A stretch of 43,347 bases of DNA. It comes from a virus. Positions 23,226-30,850 of this stretch are shown here, in pieces; the first letter of the stretch is position 1, and every line of letters begins with the position of its first letter. The stretch lies in the IMG/VR virus record IMGVR_UViG_3300033153_001096, positions 1 through 43,347 of that record; one strand, 5' to 3'. The position numbers and the translations under genes are program-made. Below the pieces are notes generated by a model. That model was given only the letters and a program-made list of their open reading frames with translations. It searched no databases and was not told the origin of the DNA.

Positions 23226-24104
23226 ATGAGTAAGAAACTATATATTGACTCAGACAGCTTATTATATAGAGCCGCCTACATCAATAACAATAAAGATGAA
23301 GCACTTGATGAAGCTATGAATATAGCTACAGATGAAGACGCTGAACTAGACTTAGAGGACGCTACAGAGAGTGACTCTATGCAAGGTATGATTAACACGT
23401 TTAATGGTATGGTTAAAGAGATAGTAGACGAGGTTGAAGATGATAGTATAGCTAAAGGCTATGATATGGAGCGTAACGAACTAGGAGAGATTGAGCCTAT
23501 ATTAGTTATTACAGTAAAAGGTAGTTCAGACCGTTGCGATAACTTAGCTGATAACTTTAGATATGAGATTATGGAAGCTGTAGAAGACCCTGATGTTAAA
23601 GCATACAAGCACAACAGACAAGGTATGGAAGTACCTGATGGGTTACTAGAGATTTATAACTATGTTTATGATTTAGAGAACTGTATATGTGTAGGTGGAA
23701 TAGAAGCTGATGATGTAGTAGTTCACCATGGATTACAGGGTCATATCGTAGCCGCACTAGATAAAGATGTACTATATTCACTACCATATGCTTATAACTT
23801 TGGTAAGATGGAATGGGTAGAGTATACAGAAGATGAACGTAGACTATGGTTCTATGGGCAGATAGTTACAGGAGACTCTAGTGATGGACTTAGAGGTGCA
23901 TACAGAGTAGGACAGAAATGGGTCGAGAAAAACCTATTAGATACTGATAGTGAGTTAGAGCTATGGACTAAAATAGTTACAGCTTACTATGGAAAAGAGC
24001 AAACACTAGAGGAAGCTATAGCTACTGCTAGATGTGTAAGTATGACACAATGGACACCTGAGAATGGATTAGTTTATTGGCAACCACCTAAAAGAGGAGA
24101 ATAA
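23226..24104 (+). CDS. 5'-3' exonuclease, T7 gp6 / FEN-like
   Basis: The 292-residue protein has the flap-endonuclease pattern: YIDSDSLLYRAAY at the N terminus (D8, D10), GGIEADDVVV (about 157-166), ALDKDVLYSLP (173-183) and VTGDSSDGLRGAYRVGQKWV, which holds the acidic metal ligands and the helix-hairpin-helix-like DNA-binding loop. It should remove RNA primers and degrade host DNA ends. An acidic insert (AELDLEDATESDS) lies near residue 40. It is next to the family A polymerase, the usual partner of such exonucleases. Confidence 0.88.
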   Translation: MSKKLYIDSDSLLYRAAYINNNKDEALDEAMNIATDEDAELDLEDATESDSMQGMINTFNGMVKEIVDEVEDDSIAKGYDMERNELGEIEPILVITVKGSSDRCDNLADNFRYEIMEAVEDPDVKAYKHNRQGMEVPDGLLEIYNYVYDLENCICVGGIEADDVVVHHGLQGHIVAALDKDVLYSLPYAYNFGKMEWVEYTEDERRLWFYGQIVTGDSSDGLRGAYRVGQKWVEKNLLDTDSELELWTKIVTAYYGKEQTLEEAIATARCVSMTQWTPENGLVYWQPPKRGE

Positions 24105-24106
24105 AG

Positions 24107-24520
24107 ATGGCAGATAAAGTTACAATTATACGTTTAAGTCTACCAGCTGCTATAGCTAGTGTGTTAGGTAAAAGAGAGCATGAAGAGTTCCGTGATGTAG
24201 GACAGCTAATGAACGCTAAAGACCTATACAAGTTACTTGGGTTAACGGGTTCTCCTATGTTATATAACTATATGGGCGGTAAAACTAAGAAGATTGAGCC
24301 TGAAAGAGCTATAGTTCTATTAGATAAATTTGGTATACTAATTAATGATTGGCTAACTGATGAAGAGCTAAGAGGTGATGTAACTAATAAAGAGTTATCG
24401 TTACAGATAGCTCGTGAGCCTATTAGACAAGTTATGGAAGAGCTTATAGAAGTAGAAGCTAATGAAGATGTCTATGCGTTGCGTAGAGGACTAAGAAAAT
24501 TAATATCGAGGTATTATTAA
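24107..24520 (+). CDS. Possible helix-turn-helix phage protein, 137 residues
   Basis: The middle part (NAKDLYKLLGLTGSPMLYNY, about 36-55) could be an XRE-like helix-turn-helix with an insertion, followed by ERAIVLLDKFGILINDWLTD, which is helical. The C-terminal third is acidic, ending in basic residues (LRRGLRKLISRYY). A strong site GAGGAG precedes the ATG. I am not sure of the fold. It lies between nuclease and nucleotide-hydrolase genes, so a replication-timing regulator is a fair guess. Confidence 0.55.
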   Translation: MADKVTIIRLSLPAAIASVLGKREHEEFRDVGQLMNAKDLYKLLGLTGSPMLYNYMGGKTKKIEPERAIVLLDKFGILINDWLTDEELRGDVTNKELSLQIAREPIRQVMEELIEVEANEDVYALRRGLRKLISRYY

Positions 24521-24521
24521 G

Positions 24522-24965
24522 ATGGTAAGATGTAAATCATGTGGCTATGAGTCAGAGAGTGGCTTACACAACTGTGTGGGTTTTCAATTGGAGGCACAAC
24601 AAGAGGTATTTATTAAGAATGATAAGTCTAAGCCTCGTATGGAGCTATTAGACCCTGACTTCATGGTAGGTGTAGCTCAAGTATTAACATTTGGAGCTGA
24701 GAAGTATGACGCATATAATTGGCAAAAGGCAGATAAAGATGGTATAGAGCGTATTAAAGGTGCTATGCTTAGACACCAAATGGCTTATATGAATGGAGAA
24801 CAGGTAGACCCTGAGACAGGATTAAACCATATGTACCATATTAGCTGTAATGCTATGTTTCTAGCTTACTTTGATAGACATAATAAAGAACATATAGGAC
24901 AAGGTACACTAGACCTATGTGATGGTATGCACGGAGATAATATTAAGGCTGAGGACATAAAGTAA
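24522..24965 (+). CDS. dATP/dGTP pyrophosphohydrolase-like protein (DUF5664) with zinc ribbon
   Basis: The 147-residue protein opens with cysteines like a short zinc ribbon (CKSCGYESESGLHNC, residues 4-18). The rest matches the DUF5664 pattern common in phages: KSKPRMELLDPDF, TFGAEKYDAYNWQKAD and MLRHQMAYMNGE, then NHMYHISCNAMFLAYF. The family is related to MazG-like pyrophosphohydrolases that act on deoxynucleoside triphosphates; some relatives serve 2-aminoadenine DNA synthesis. No PurZ-like gene is present here, so base modification is not supported. It overlaps the helicase ATG by 1 base. Confidence 0.75.
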   Translation: MVRCKSCGYESESGLHNCVGFQLEAQQEVFIKNDKSKPRMELLDPDFMVGVAQVLTFGAEKYDAYNWQKADKDGIERIKGAMLRHQMAYMNGEQVDPETGLNHMYHISCNAMFLAYFDRHNKEHIGQGTLDLCDGMHGDNIKAEDIK

Positions 24966-26158
24966 TGGTACCTTATGCCCACCAAGTATCTATAGCTGAC
25001 CAAGCTTATAAAGTATTAGCTGAGCATGGGCTAGTGTACTTAGCTATGGAAGAGAGAACAGGTAAAACTTTAACCTCTATTCTACTAGCTGAAAGAACTA
25101 CTAGGTTTAATATACTAGTTCTGACTAAGAAGAAAGCCTTAGATGGTTGGCAAGAGACCCTTAATGCGTATAAGGGAGATAATAAGACAGCCTTTACTGT
25201 GACTAACTACCATCAAGCAGGTAAATTAGTAGATAAGTACGACTTAGTTATCCTAGATGAATCACATAGTTACCTTAGTGCCTACCCTAAAAGAGGTATG
25301 ATATGGAAACAAGTTTATAAGCTAACTAAGAATAAACCCTTAATTTACTTATCGGCTACTCCTTATGCTCAAGGGTATCAACTATTGTATAACCAACTAG
25401 CTTTATCATCATGGAACCCATTTAAGAGGTTTAATAACTTCTATAGGTTCTTCGAAGAGTTTGGTATTGAATCTAAGGTTAGAACATCTTATGGTCTTCA
25501 AGAGACATATAAGAAGTGTAAGCCCTCTGTATGGAAAGAATGTAAGCACTTGTTTATCTCATATACTCGTAAAGAGTTGGACTTTGAGCATGAGCCTACT
25601 GATGAACTACATTACTTTGAGTTAGGGGAGTGGACTAAGGAGCAGTACAATAAATGCCTAAAGAATGAAATACTAGTTATTAATGACTTAGATATTATAC
25701 CTTTGGATAGCTCTATGAAACTAAGAACTACTTTACATATGATGGAGGGTGGTGTATATAAGAACGAAGAACACTATGGTAGACTAGGTAACAGGGAGAA
25801 AGTTAAAGCTATATATGCTGACTTTGGCGATAAAGATACTAATGTAATTATGTATCACTATAAGGCTGAGTTAGCACTATTGAAAGGTAACTTCCCTAAC
25901 ACTAGATTACTACAAGCTACTTCTTACGCAGAGGGTGTTGATTTATCTATGTATGCTAACCTTATTATATATAGCCAAGATTTTAGTACAGCTAGACACA
26001 GTCAACGTAGGGCTAGACAAGCTAATAAAAACCGTAAAGAACCTATTAGAGTTCATTACTATTTAGTTAAAGGTGGTATCAGTGAACAGGTATATAAGAC
26101 AGTTAGTGAGAATAAAACTAACTTTATAGATAGTCTATTTGACAGGAACAACCTATGA
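24965..26158 (+). CDS. SF2 DEAD/SNF2-type helicase
   Basis: The 397-residue protein has a variant Walker A MEERTGKTLTS (about 28-38), DLVILDESHSYL (motif II DESH), YLSATP (motif III) and C-terminal motifs V and VI (EGVDLSMYANLIIY; SQRRARQANK). Length fits phage helicases of this group, such as those near recombination functions. It may remodel forks or branched DNA together with the nuclease downstream. The stop overlaps the ATG of the J-domain gene (ATGATGG). Confidence 0.85.
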   Translation: MVPYAHQVSIADQAYKVLAEHGLVYLAMEERTGKTLTSILLAERTTRFNILVLTKKKALDGWQETLNAYKGDNKTAFTVTNYHQAGKLVDKYDLVILDESHSYLSAYPKRGMIWKQVYKLTKNKPLIYLSATPYAQGYQLLYNQLALSSWNPFKRFNNFYRFFEEFGIESKVRTSYGLQETYKKCKPSVWKECKHLFISYTRKELDFEHEPTDELHYFELGEWTKEQYNKCLKNEILVINDLDIIPLDSSMKLRTTLHMMEGGVYKNEEHYGRLGNREKVKAIYADFGDKDTNVIMYHYKAELALLKGNFPNTRLLQATSYAEGVDLSMYANLIIYSQDFSTARHSQRRARQANKNRKEPIRVHYYLVKGGISEQVYKTVSENKTNFIDSLFDRNNL

Positions 26159-26712
26159 TGGAGTTTGCAACAGCTAACCCGTGGATAACGTTCTTTATGT
26201 TAGTTATCTTATTAAGTGTAATAGAGAGTATAGTTGGTAAGGTTAAAGGTTGTAAAGATGGAGCTAAGTTAGAGATAGCAGAGCAACAACTGTTCTCAGC
26301 TAAGGTAACTATAGATAACTTAGAGTCTAAACTACGAGTCTATCAAGAACGTGAACGAGCTAAGGGTTTCGGAGCTTGTAGTGGTAGCAGTGAAGGAACT
26401 AGTGGCTCTTGGGAACAGTATCAACGACACGAGCAACGTAGACAAGAGGATTACTATAAAGGTAGAGAGGAAGCCTTTAGAAGACAAGAAGACTATAACA
26501 ATAGATACAAGGCTCAACAAGAGAAAGCTAACACAGAATCCAAGGCTACTTGGGCTGAAGTAAAGAAGAAGTATCGTGAAGATATGAAGAGAATACACCC
26601 TGATAAGGTTAGAGCTAGAGGAGGTAGTAAGGCAGAGATAGCCGAAGCTACTAAACAAACTCAACGGTTAAATGAACTGTATGAGGAAGCAAAGAGGAGA
26701 TTTGGTAAATGA
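26155..26712 (+). CDS. Membrane-anchored J-domain protein (DnaJ-like)
   Basis: The 185-residue protein has an N-terminal membrane helix (WITFFMLVILLSVIESIVG, about residues 10-28), a coiled-coil or helical region rich in Gln, Glu and Arg, and a C-terminal J-domain: WAEVKKKYREDMKRIHPDKV (133-152) with the key HPD at 148-150, followed by the expected helix III (TQRLNELYEEAKRRFG). J-domains stimulate DnaK ATPase, so the phage may recruit host chaperone to the membrane. The start could be the first or second ATG. It lies between helicase and ligase genes and overlaps both by 4 bases. Confidence 0.8.
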   Translation: MMEFATANPWITFFMLVILLSVIESIVGKVKGCKDGAKLEIAEQQLFSAKVTIDNLESKLRVYQERERAKGFGACSGSSEGTSGSWEQYQRHEQRRQEDYYKGREEAFRRQEDYNNRYKAQQEKANTESKATWAEVKKKYREDMKRIHPDKVRARGGSKAEIAEATKQTQRLNELYEEAKRRFGK

Positions 26713-27593
26713 GTACTAAGATAAACAAGGCTCTTGATGTAAATAAACTACACCAAGAACACAAGAAAGGTAAGCTATTAAAGAAGGAACTTAGGTTTCC
26801 ATTATATGCACCTATTAAGTATGATGGTAACTATATTGTAGTTCTAGTTGATAGAGGTCAACCTACATTCCACACTAGTGGTGGGTTAGAGTATACTCAT
26901 ACGGATGAACAACCTATGTGGCAAGGGTTACCTGACAATGCTTATTTTGCAGAGCGTATATGGGGAGAGGGTAAGCTAGGAGATAGAAACCGCTGTAACC
27001 TAAAAGGCTCTAAGTCAGCACAGACTTCTACAGGACACAACTATAAAGTATTTGGTGTAGTAAGCCTAGAGAGTTACTATGATGGACACACTACAGTTCC
27101 ATATGATATGATGGCTACTACACTAATAGACTTGTTTGAGCCTAATGATATAGCGGGTATAGGTAAACTAATAAAGACTCAAGAAGAGTTAGATAAATAC
27201 TTAGATATAGTTGTAAAACAAGGCTATGAGGGTATTATGTGTATAGCTCCTAAGTGGAAGTGGGCTGATACTAAAAGTAGAGGTGTTAAGTTTGCTAAGT
27301 ACAAGAAACGTCCTACAGTAGACTTACTATGTGTAGCTGTATTAGCTGGAACTGGTAAATATGAGGGAATGATAGGCTCTTTAAGACTACAAGACTCTAG
27401 TGGACGTATAGTTGATGTAGGTAGTGGTATGTCAGATGAAGATAGAACTAGAGGTCAATACTTTGTAGGTAAAGTAGTTGAAATGTTCTATGAGCAAATA
27501 CATGAGGGAGGAACATATATACAACCTACATTTGGTAGTGAGTATGAGGGTGTCTTAGTTAGAGAGGATAAGGCAAAGGAGGATATAGATTAA
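26709..27593 (+). CDS. ATP-dependent DNA ligase
   Basis: The 294-residue protein has the nucleotidyl-transfer motifs: I IKYDG (Lys37 as the attacking residue), III AERIWGEGK, IV YEGIMC and V VKFAKYKKRPTVDLL, then a C-terminal OB-type part (GSLRLQDSSGRIVDVGSGMS). The length is short, like T7-type ligases. It seals nicks during lagging-strand synthesis with the FEN-like exonuclease. Its ATG overlaps the J-domain gene stop (ATGA). Confidence 0.9.
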   Translation: MSTKINKALDVNKLHQEHKKGKLLKKELRFPLYAPIKYDGNYIVVLVDRGQPTFHTSGGLEYTHTDEQPMWQGLPDNAYFAERIWGEGKLGDRNRCNLKGSKSAQTSTGHNYKVFGVVSLESYYDGHTTVPYDMMATTLIDLFEPNDIAGIGKLIKTQEELDKYLDIVVKQGYEGIMCIAPKWKWADTKSRGVKFAKYKKRPTVDLLCVAVLAGTGKYEGMIGSLRLQDSSGRIVDVGSGMSDEDRTRGQYFVGKVVEMFYEQIHEGGTYIQPTFGSEYEGVLVREDKAKEDID

Positions 27594-27997
27594 TGACTAA
27601 AACTATCACAGACTATGGTGTATTAATGGAGTTATTTATTGATGTAATCATAACTAAAGATAAAGAGTTAGCCCATAAAAGCTTCATCAAGAAGATAACT
27701 AATAGACTTAATAGGTATCATAAGCGTAGGCTACAACAATGTGCTGTATCGGAGCAGAAAGTTAAGAAAGCTATTATAGCTGTAGAAGCTGAAATGAAAG
27801 GGCATAACGCAGGTGGTGTAGAAATTAGTTTGGGTGCTTTATGTTGGATTATCTATAACAAGCACCAAGACGAGCTTAAACCTTATGGTTTTGACAAGAA
27901 ACCCTTTGAAGATATGAATAAATACTTTAAAGCACAAGGTGTAATTATGCAGACAGCTAAGATAGTAACAAAGATTGAGGAGGCTATGGATGAATGA
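27593..27997 (+). CDS. Protein of unknown function, 134 residues
   Basis: A basic, helical protein; the N-terminal half has a Lys/Arg-rich segment (FIKKITNRLNRYHKRRLQQC, about 31-50), which suggests nucleic-acid binding. A Gly-rich turn (GHNAGGVEISLGALCWIIYN) follows. It overlaps the ligase by 1 base (TAATG). No family is recognised. Confidence 0.7.
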   Translation: MTKTITDYGVLMELFIDVIITKDKELAHKSFIKKITNRLNRYHKRRLQQCAVSEQKVKKAIIAVEAEMKGHNAGGVEISLGALCWIIYNKHQDELKPYGFDKKPFEDMNKYFKAQGVIMQTAKIVTKIEEAMDE

Positions 27998-28118
27998 TGT
28001 TATACTAACACAAGATGATTTACGGATACTTATAACCCTAGTAGAACAGGAAATGCAGGTTAATCAGAGTGTAGAGTCTCTATATGAGAAACTACTAGAT
28101 ATAGCGGGACTAGAGTAA
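27990..28118 (+). CDS. Small acidic protein, 42 residues
   Basis: The frame starts in an ATG overlapping the previous gene by 8 bases, with GGAGG upstream, and stops at the next ATG (TAATG). The sequence (LTQDDLRILITLVEQEMQVN) is a helical pair of the sort common in phages. No function assigned. Confidence 0.55.
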   Translation: MNDVILTQDDLRILITLVEQEMQVNQSVESLYEKLLDIAGLE

Positions 28119-28489
28119 TGGCAACTGAGGGATACTACCAAAGTAAAATCATTAAGTCTATGATAGCTGATGGGGGTACAGCTATAACAGGTGTCTTTAA
28201 GACAGGAGAAGCAGATATACAAGGTAGCTATCCTTTTAATATAGAGGATGCAACCATATTAGCTACACTAGTTATAGAGGTTAAAACACCTGATAACTAT
28301 GAAAGGGTTATGAAGGGTCTAACAGAGGTAGATGGTTTATATGTGATAGATGAAAGCTATAAAGGCTTTAAGAAACATGAGCCACTACAGATACTTAAGT
28401 TAAATAATGTTCGTAAGCGAGGAGGCATAGCTATATTTGCCCATGAGTATAAGCAAGTAACTGATAGAATAGAGGAGCTAAACAGATGA
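28118..28489 (+). CDS. VRR-NUC-like PD-(D/E)XK nuclease
   Basis: The 123-residue protein has YYQSKIIKSMIADGG near the N terminus, GEADIQ with D33 and VIEVKTP with E54 and K56: together the D...ExK core of VRR-type nucleases. Size is typical of phage stand-alone members. It probably cleaves branched or flap DNA and might do the job of T7 endonuclease I, which is not otherwise seen. The small zinc-ribbon gene that follows overlaps it by 4 bases. Confidence 0.8.
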   Translation: MATEGYYQSKIIKSMIADGGTAITGVFKTGEADIQGSYPFNIEDATILATLVIEVKTPDNYERVMKGLTEVDGLYVIDESYKGFKKHEPLQILKLNNVRKRGGIAIFAHEYKQVTDRIEELNR

Positions 28490-28641
28490 TATATAGAGTT
28501 TGTCTTAATTGTGGTGTACCTAATCACAATACTATAGATAGGATATGTCCAGCGTGTAAAAAGCCTTATACTAGGGTTATACCTACTAAGGATATAAACA
28601 AGGTAAATAGAATGGGAGTAAAGAAGAATGAAGCATACTAA
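28486..28641 (+). CDS. Small zinc-ribbon protein, 51 residues
   Basis: CLNCG and CPACKKP (two CxxC pairs 12 residues apart) form a short zinc ribbon, followed by a basic tail (KVNRMGVKKNEAY). The ATG overlaps the nuclease stop (ATGA) and the end overlaps the next gene by 14 bases. A nucleic-acid or protein adaptor role is likely, with no specific partner known. Confidence 0.6.
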   Translation: MIYRVCLNCGVPNHNTIDRICPACKKPYTRVIPTKDINKVNRMGVKKNEAY

Positions 28642-28828
28642 TGAGTACCTATATGGAGAAGAGGTAGAAGTACCTGATATACCTGCTGAGATTATAATGA
28701 GAAGAATAGAAGCTCTTAAGGAAAATCTAGCTGAACTACTAGAGCACTCTTTCTATACTAGGGACGGCAATAGGTGTAATGCAGTTATTAAAGCTATTAA
28801 GTTTTGGGAGACTATAAATGAAAATTAA
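28628..28828 (+). CDS. Small helical protein, 66 residues
   Basis: The protein is acidic at the N terminus and then helical (AEIIMRRIEALKENLAELLE), with one cysteine. GGGAG lies 9 bases before the ATG. It overlaps neighbours on both sides. No family is recognised. Confidence 0.55.
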   Translation: MKHTNEYLYGEEVEVPDIPAEIIMRRIEALKENLAELLEHSFYTRDGNRCNAVIKAIKFWETINEN

Positions 28829-28991
28829 AATAGAGTCAAGGAGAGACTATGAGCTATACTTAGTTAAGGAGCTAAAGGGTAAAGGTTACCCTGATGGTAT
28901 TTACAAGGTATTACTAGAAGTAATGATGACCGCATTTGATGATGGGGTTAGGTACGTAAATAACGATTTAAAGGTAGAAATAAATGAGTAA
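28818..28991 (+). CDS. Small protein of unknown function, 57 residues
   Basis: The ATG overlaps the previous stop by 11 bases; the stop overlaps the next gene by 8. The sequence begins MKIKIESRRDYELYLVKELK and has one predicted helix. Real by its arrangement, but unrecognised. Confidence 0.5.
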   Translation: MKIKIESRRDYELYLVKELKGKGYPDGIYKVLLEVMMTAFDDGVRYVNNDLKVEINE

Positions 28992-29421
28992 TGCAGTAAA
29001 AGAGTTAACAAGGTTTCAAATAGATAGAAGTTTAGACACTAAAGAGTATGTATTTATTAATGAAGCGGCTAGTATCTTCGAGGAACTATTAGAGGCTGAT
29101 GGATTAGATGTACCTAAAGAGAATAGACCTAGGTTAAAAGAGGAACTAGGTAATTTTATAGTTAACTTACTAAGAGTAGGTGTAGCTAGAGTACACCCTA
29201 ACCCTGATAGACCTGTAGATGCCTTTTGTGACATAGTTACGTTCTGTGATGGAGCTATACTTAAACAAGGATATGAGCCTGAGAAAGCTCTATTAGAGTG
29301 TAGTAAGGTTATTAACTCAAGAGTTGGTACAATGGTGGACGGTAAGTTCGAGAAAGACCTATCTGAGGAAGCTCAGAGTAATTGGTATGAAGCTGACTAT
29401 GACTCAGCAAGGAGAGTATAA
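28984..29421 (+). CDS. MazG / PRA-PH-like nucleotide pyrophosphohydrolase
   Basis: The 145-residue protein has the all-alpha NTP-PPase pattern: EELLEADGLDVPKENRPR, PVDAFCDIVTFCDGAILKQG (an aspartate-rich metal site region, about 78-97) and PEKALLECSKVINSR ending in DGKFEKD. It should hydrolyse NTPs or dNTPs to the monophosphate, altering nucleotide pools or alarmone levels. With the DUF5664 gene, the phage has two enzymes of this class. The stop overlaps the next ATG (TAATG). Confidence 0.75.
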   Translation: MSNAVKELTRFQIDRSLDTKEYVFINEAASIFEELLEADGLDVPKENRPRLKEELGNFIVNLLRVGVARVHPNPDRPVDAFCDIVTFCDGAILKQGYEPEKALLECSKVINSRVGTMVDGKFEKDLSEEAQSNWYEADYDSARRV

Positions 29422-29804
29422 TGAATGAAAGTGCCTTACTATTACTATTAGCTTTTCAAATTAAGCACTTACTAGCGGATTATTACCTGCAATTACCGTA
29501 TATGTATGAGAATAAAGGTAAGGCTGATGGTTGGTTTAGACCTTTACTAGACCATGTGGTAGTTCATATGGTTGGTACAGCTGTTATCATAGGTATATAC
29601 AGTATTGTTGTAATGAAAGTAAGTATATTAATATATATAGGATTGTTACTATTTGATTTAATTACCCATTTTATTACAGATAGATGGAAAGCCACAAGAG
29701 ATACAGACCCTAGCCAATCATGGTTTTGGGAGTCTTTAGGTATAGACCAAATGATACACCATAGTGTAGGCATTATAATAGTAGCTATGCTAGTATTTAA
29801 TTAA
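29421..29804 (+). CDS. DUF3307-family membrane protein
   Basis: The 127-residue protein has an N-terminal FQIKHLLADYYLQLPYMYEN segment, PLLDHVVVHMVG, two or three hydrophobic spans and a second His/Asp pattern (LLLFDLITHFITDRW; QMIHHSVG). These His/Asp sites in membrane helices are typical of DUF3307, a family seen in bacteria and phages. Function is not established. It is the next-to-last gene of the plus-strand block. Confidence 0.75.
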   Translation: MNESALLLLLAFQIKHLLADYYLQLPYMYENKGKADGWFRPLLDHVVVHMVGTAVIIGIYSIVVMKVSILIYIGLLLFDLITHFITDRWKATRDTDPSQSWFWESLGIDQMIHHSVGIIIVAMLVFN

Positions 29805-29815
29805 GGAGATATATA

Positions 29816-30058
29816 ATGAGTAATAAAGTAATAATTGATGAAGCTCTAATGAGCGTAAAGGTAGAATGTAATGAAGAAGGTGTATATAGTACTAAGTTTA
29901 TTGTTAGTGGTGGTACTGTTAATGAGTTTACTTTCGGTTTAGATGAAGAGGAAGCTAAAGCTAAGACAGCTATGCTTACTGATGGTATTATACAAGGGCT
30001 TGAGTTCGTACAGAACCAAGTTAGGGAACAGTATAGTAGAGCAGAAGATGAGGTTTAA
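29816..30058 (+). CDS. Small acidic protein, 80 residues, unknown
   Basis: AAGGAG lies 7 bases before the ATG. The protein is acidic with a helical C terminus (LEFVQNQVREQYSRAEDEV). It is the last gene of the plus-strand block and its stop codon is inside the convergent hairpin. No family is recognised. Confidence 0.65.
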   Translation: MSNKVIIDEALMSVKVECNEEGVYSTKFIVSGGTVNEFTFGLDEEEAKAKTAMLTDGIIQGLEFVQNQVREQYSRAEDEV

Positions 30059-30068
30059 CCCTCATCTT
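30045..30068. terminator. Bidirectional hairpin terminator between the two gene blocks
   Basis: AAGATGAGG / CCTCATCTT, 9 perfect pairs with a 6-base loop, lies between converging genes. Both stop codons (plus TAA at 30056-30058, minus TAA at 30067-30069) fall in or at the hairpin. It has no long U run on either side, so efficiency is uncertain. It separates the replication and lysis/structural transcription units. Confidence 0.65.
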
Positions 30069-30435
30069 AATACAACCAACTAACCTCTAATGGTTTAGAT
30101 GTATCTATATCAGCATGGATAAAGTTTTTACCTATACCTATCCTAGTAAACCCTGCCTTTATAAGACCCTCTAGTATTTTAAACCTAGCATGACTTGAAT
30201 GTGTAGCTATATCTACAGCAGTACACTCTATTTCTTCATCTGATAGATGAGAGGACGTATCAGACCCACCCTCAACTTTATTATGTTTCTTGCACCTACA
30301 CCCACTAGTTAATATAAAAGGTATACCTGCCAATACTCTAGCCTCGGTTAACTTAGCTAGTAATACTTTAGCTATGCTATCAGTACCACAACCGCAGTTA
30401 CATACATACTCATATGTAGGAAAATAGTTATACAT
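30067..30435 (-). CDS. Endolysin, peptidase M15-type (L-Ala-D-Glu or D-Ala-D-Ala)
   Basis: The 122-residue protein has the M15 pattern: SGCRCKKHNKVEGGSDTSSH (residues 44-63), AVDIA (D75), and FTRIGIGKNFIHADID (H107, D109). H63, D75 and H107 are the likely zinc ligands. The distance from H63 to D75 is about 5 residues longer than usual, because of the insert SDEEIECT. It lacks a signal peptide, fitting a holin-dependent endolysin, and carries three cysteines near the N terminus (CNCGC). It is the last gene of the minus-strand block, next to the coiled-coil membrane protein and the holin. Confidence 0.88.
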   Translation of the reverse strand: MYNYFPTYEYVCNCGCGTDSIAKVLLAKLTEARVLAGIPFILTSGCRCKKHNKVEGGSDTSSHLSDEEIECTAVDIATHSSHARFKILEGLIKAGFTRIGIGKNFIHADIDTSKPLEVSWLY

Positions 30436-30850
30436 CTGACCCCCTTAGTATCTCAAGGATAGTATCTTGCTTTCCCATTAACTGCTCAACAGTCTTATTG
30501 GTGTTTGAAGTTATTATCTCTATCTTCTCTAAATGTAGAGCTAATTCTCCCTTAGATACAAACCTAGCTTCTGCAGCAGGTAGGTCAAGTAAATTAGATG
30601 TGTCTCTCTCTAGTATAGTAACATCTTTAGTTATAATATCAAGTTTCTTGAACCCAGCATTTAATCTAAATTCACAGGTGTCATGATTAGAATCTATCTT
30701 AGCATAGATAGCTATAACCCTTTTTTCAGATTGGTCTATGTGTTCTTTGTAGTCAGCTTCTAACCTAGCTACTCTAGACCTAAGAACAGCATAAGTAGAT
30801 ATACTAATACCTATAACACCTACAACCTCTATCATCCAGCTCTCTATCAT
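30428..30850 (-). CDS. Membrane-anchored coiled-coil protein, possible spanin-like
   Basis: The 140-residue protein has one N-terminal membrane helix (VVGVIGISISTYAVLRSRV, about residues 9-27) followed by a long coiled coil to the end. This is the shape of an inner-membrane spanin (Rz-type), but the outer lipoprotein partner is not evident here, so a DUF2730-like role is an alternative. The ATG overlaps the stop of the holin gene, and the end overlaps the endolysin gene by 8 bases. Confidence 0.6.
   Translation of the reverse strand: MIESWMIEVVGVIGISISTYAVLRSRVARLEADYKEHIDQSEKRVIAIYAKIDSNHDTCEFRLNAGFKKLDIITKDVTILERDTSNLLDLPAAEARFVSKGELALHLEKIEIITSNTNKTVEQLMGKQDTILEILRGSDV

Noticed and set aside
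24522-24965. 2-aminoadenine (Z) genome modification suggested by the DUF5664 protein
   Set aside because: There is no PurZ-like gene and no DatZ-type HD hydrolase in the complete genome, and the polymerase is an ordinary family A enzyme by its motifs.
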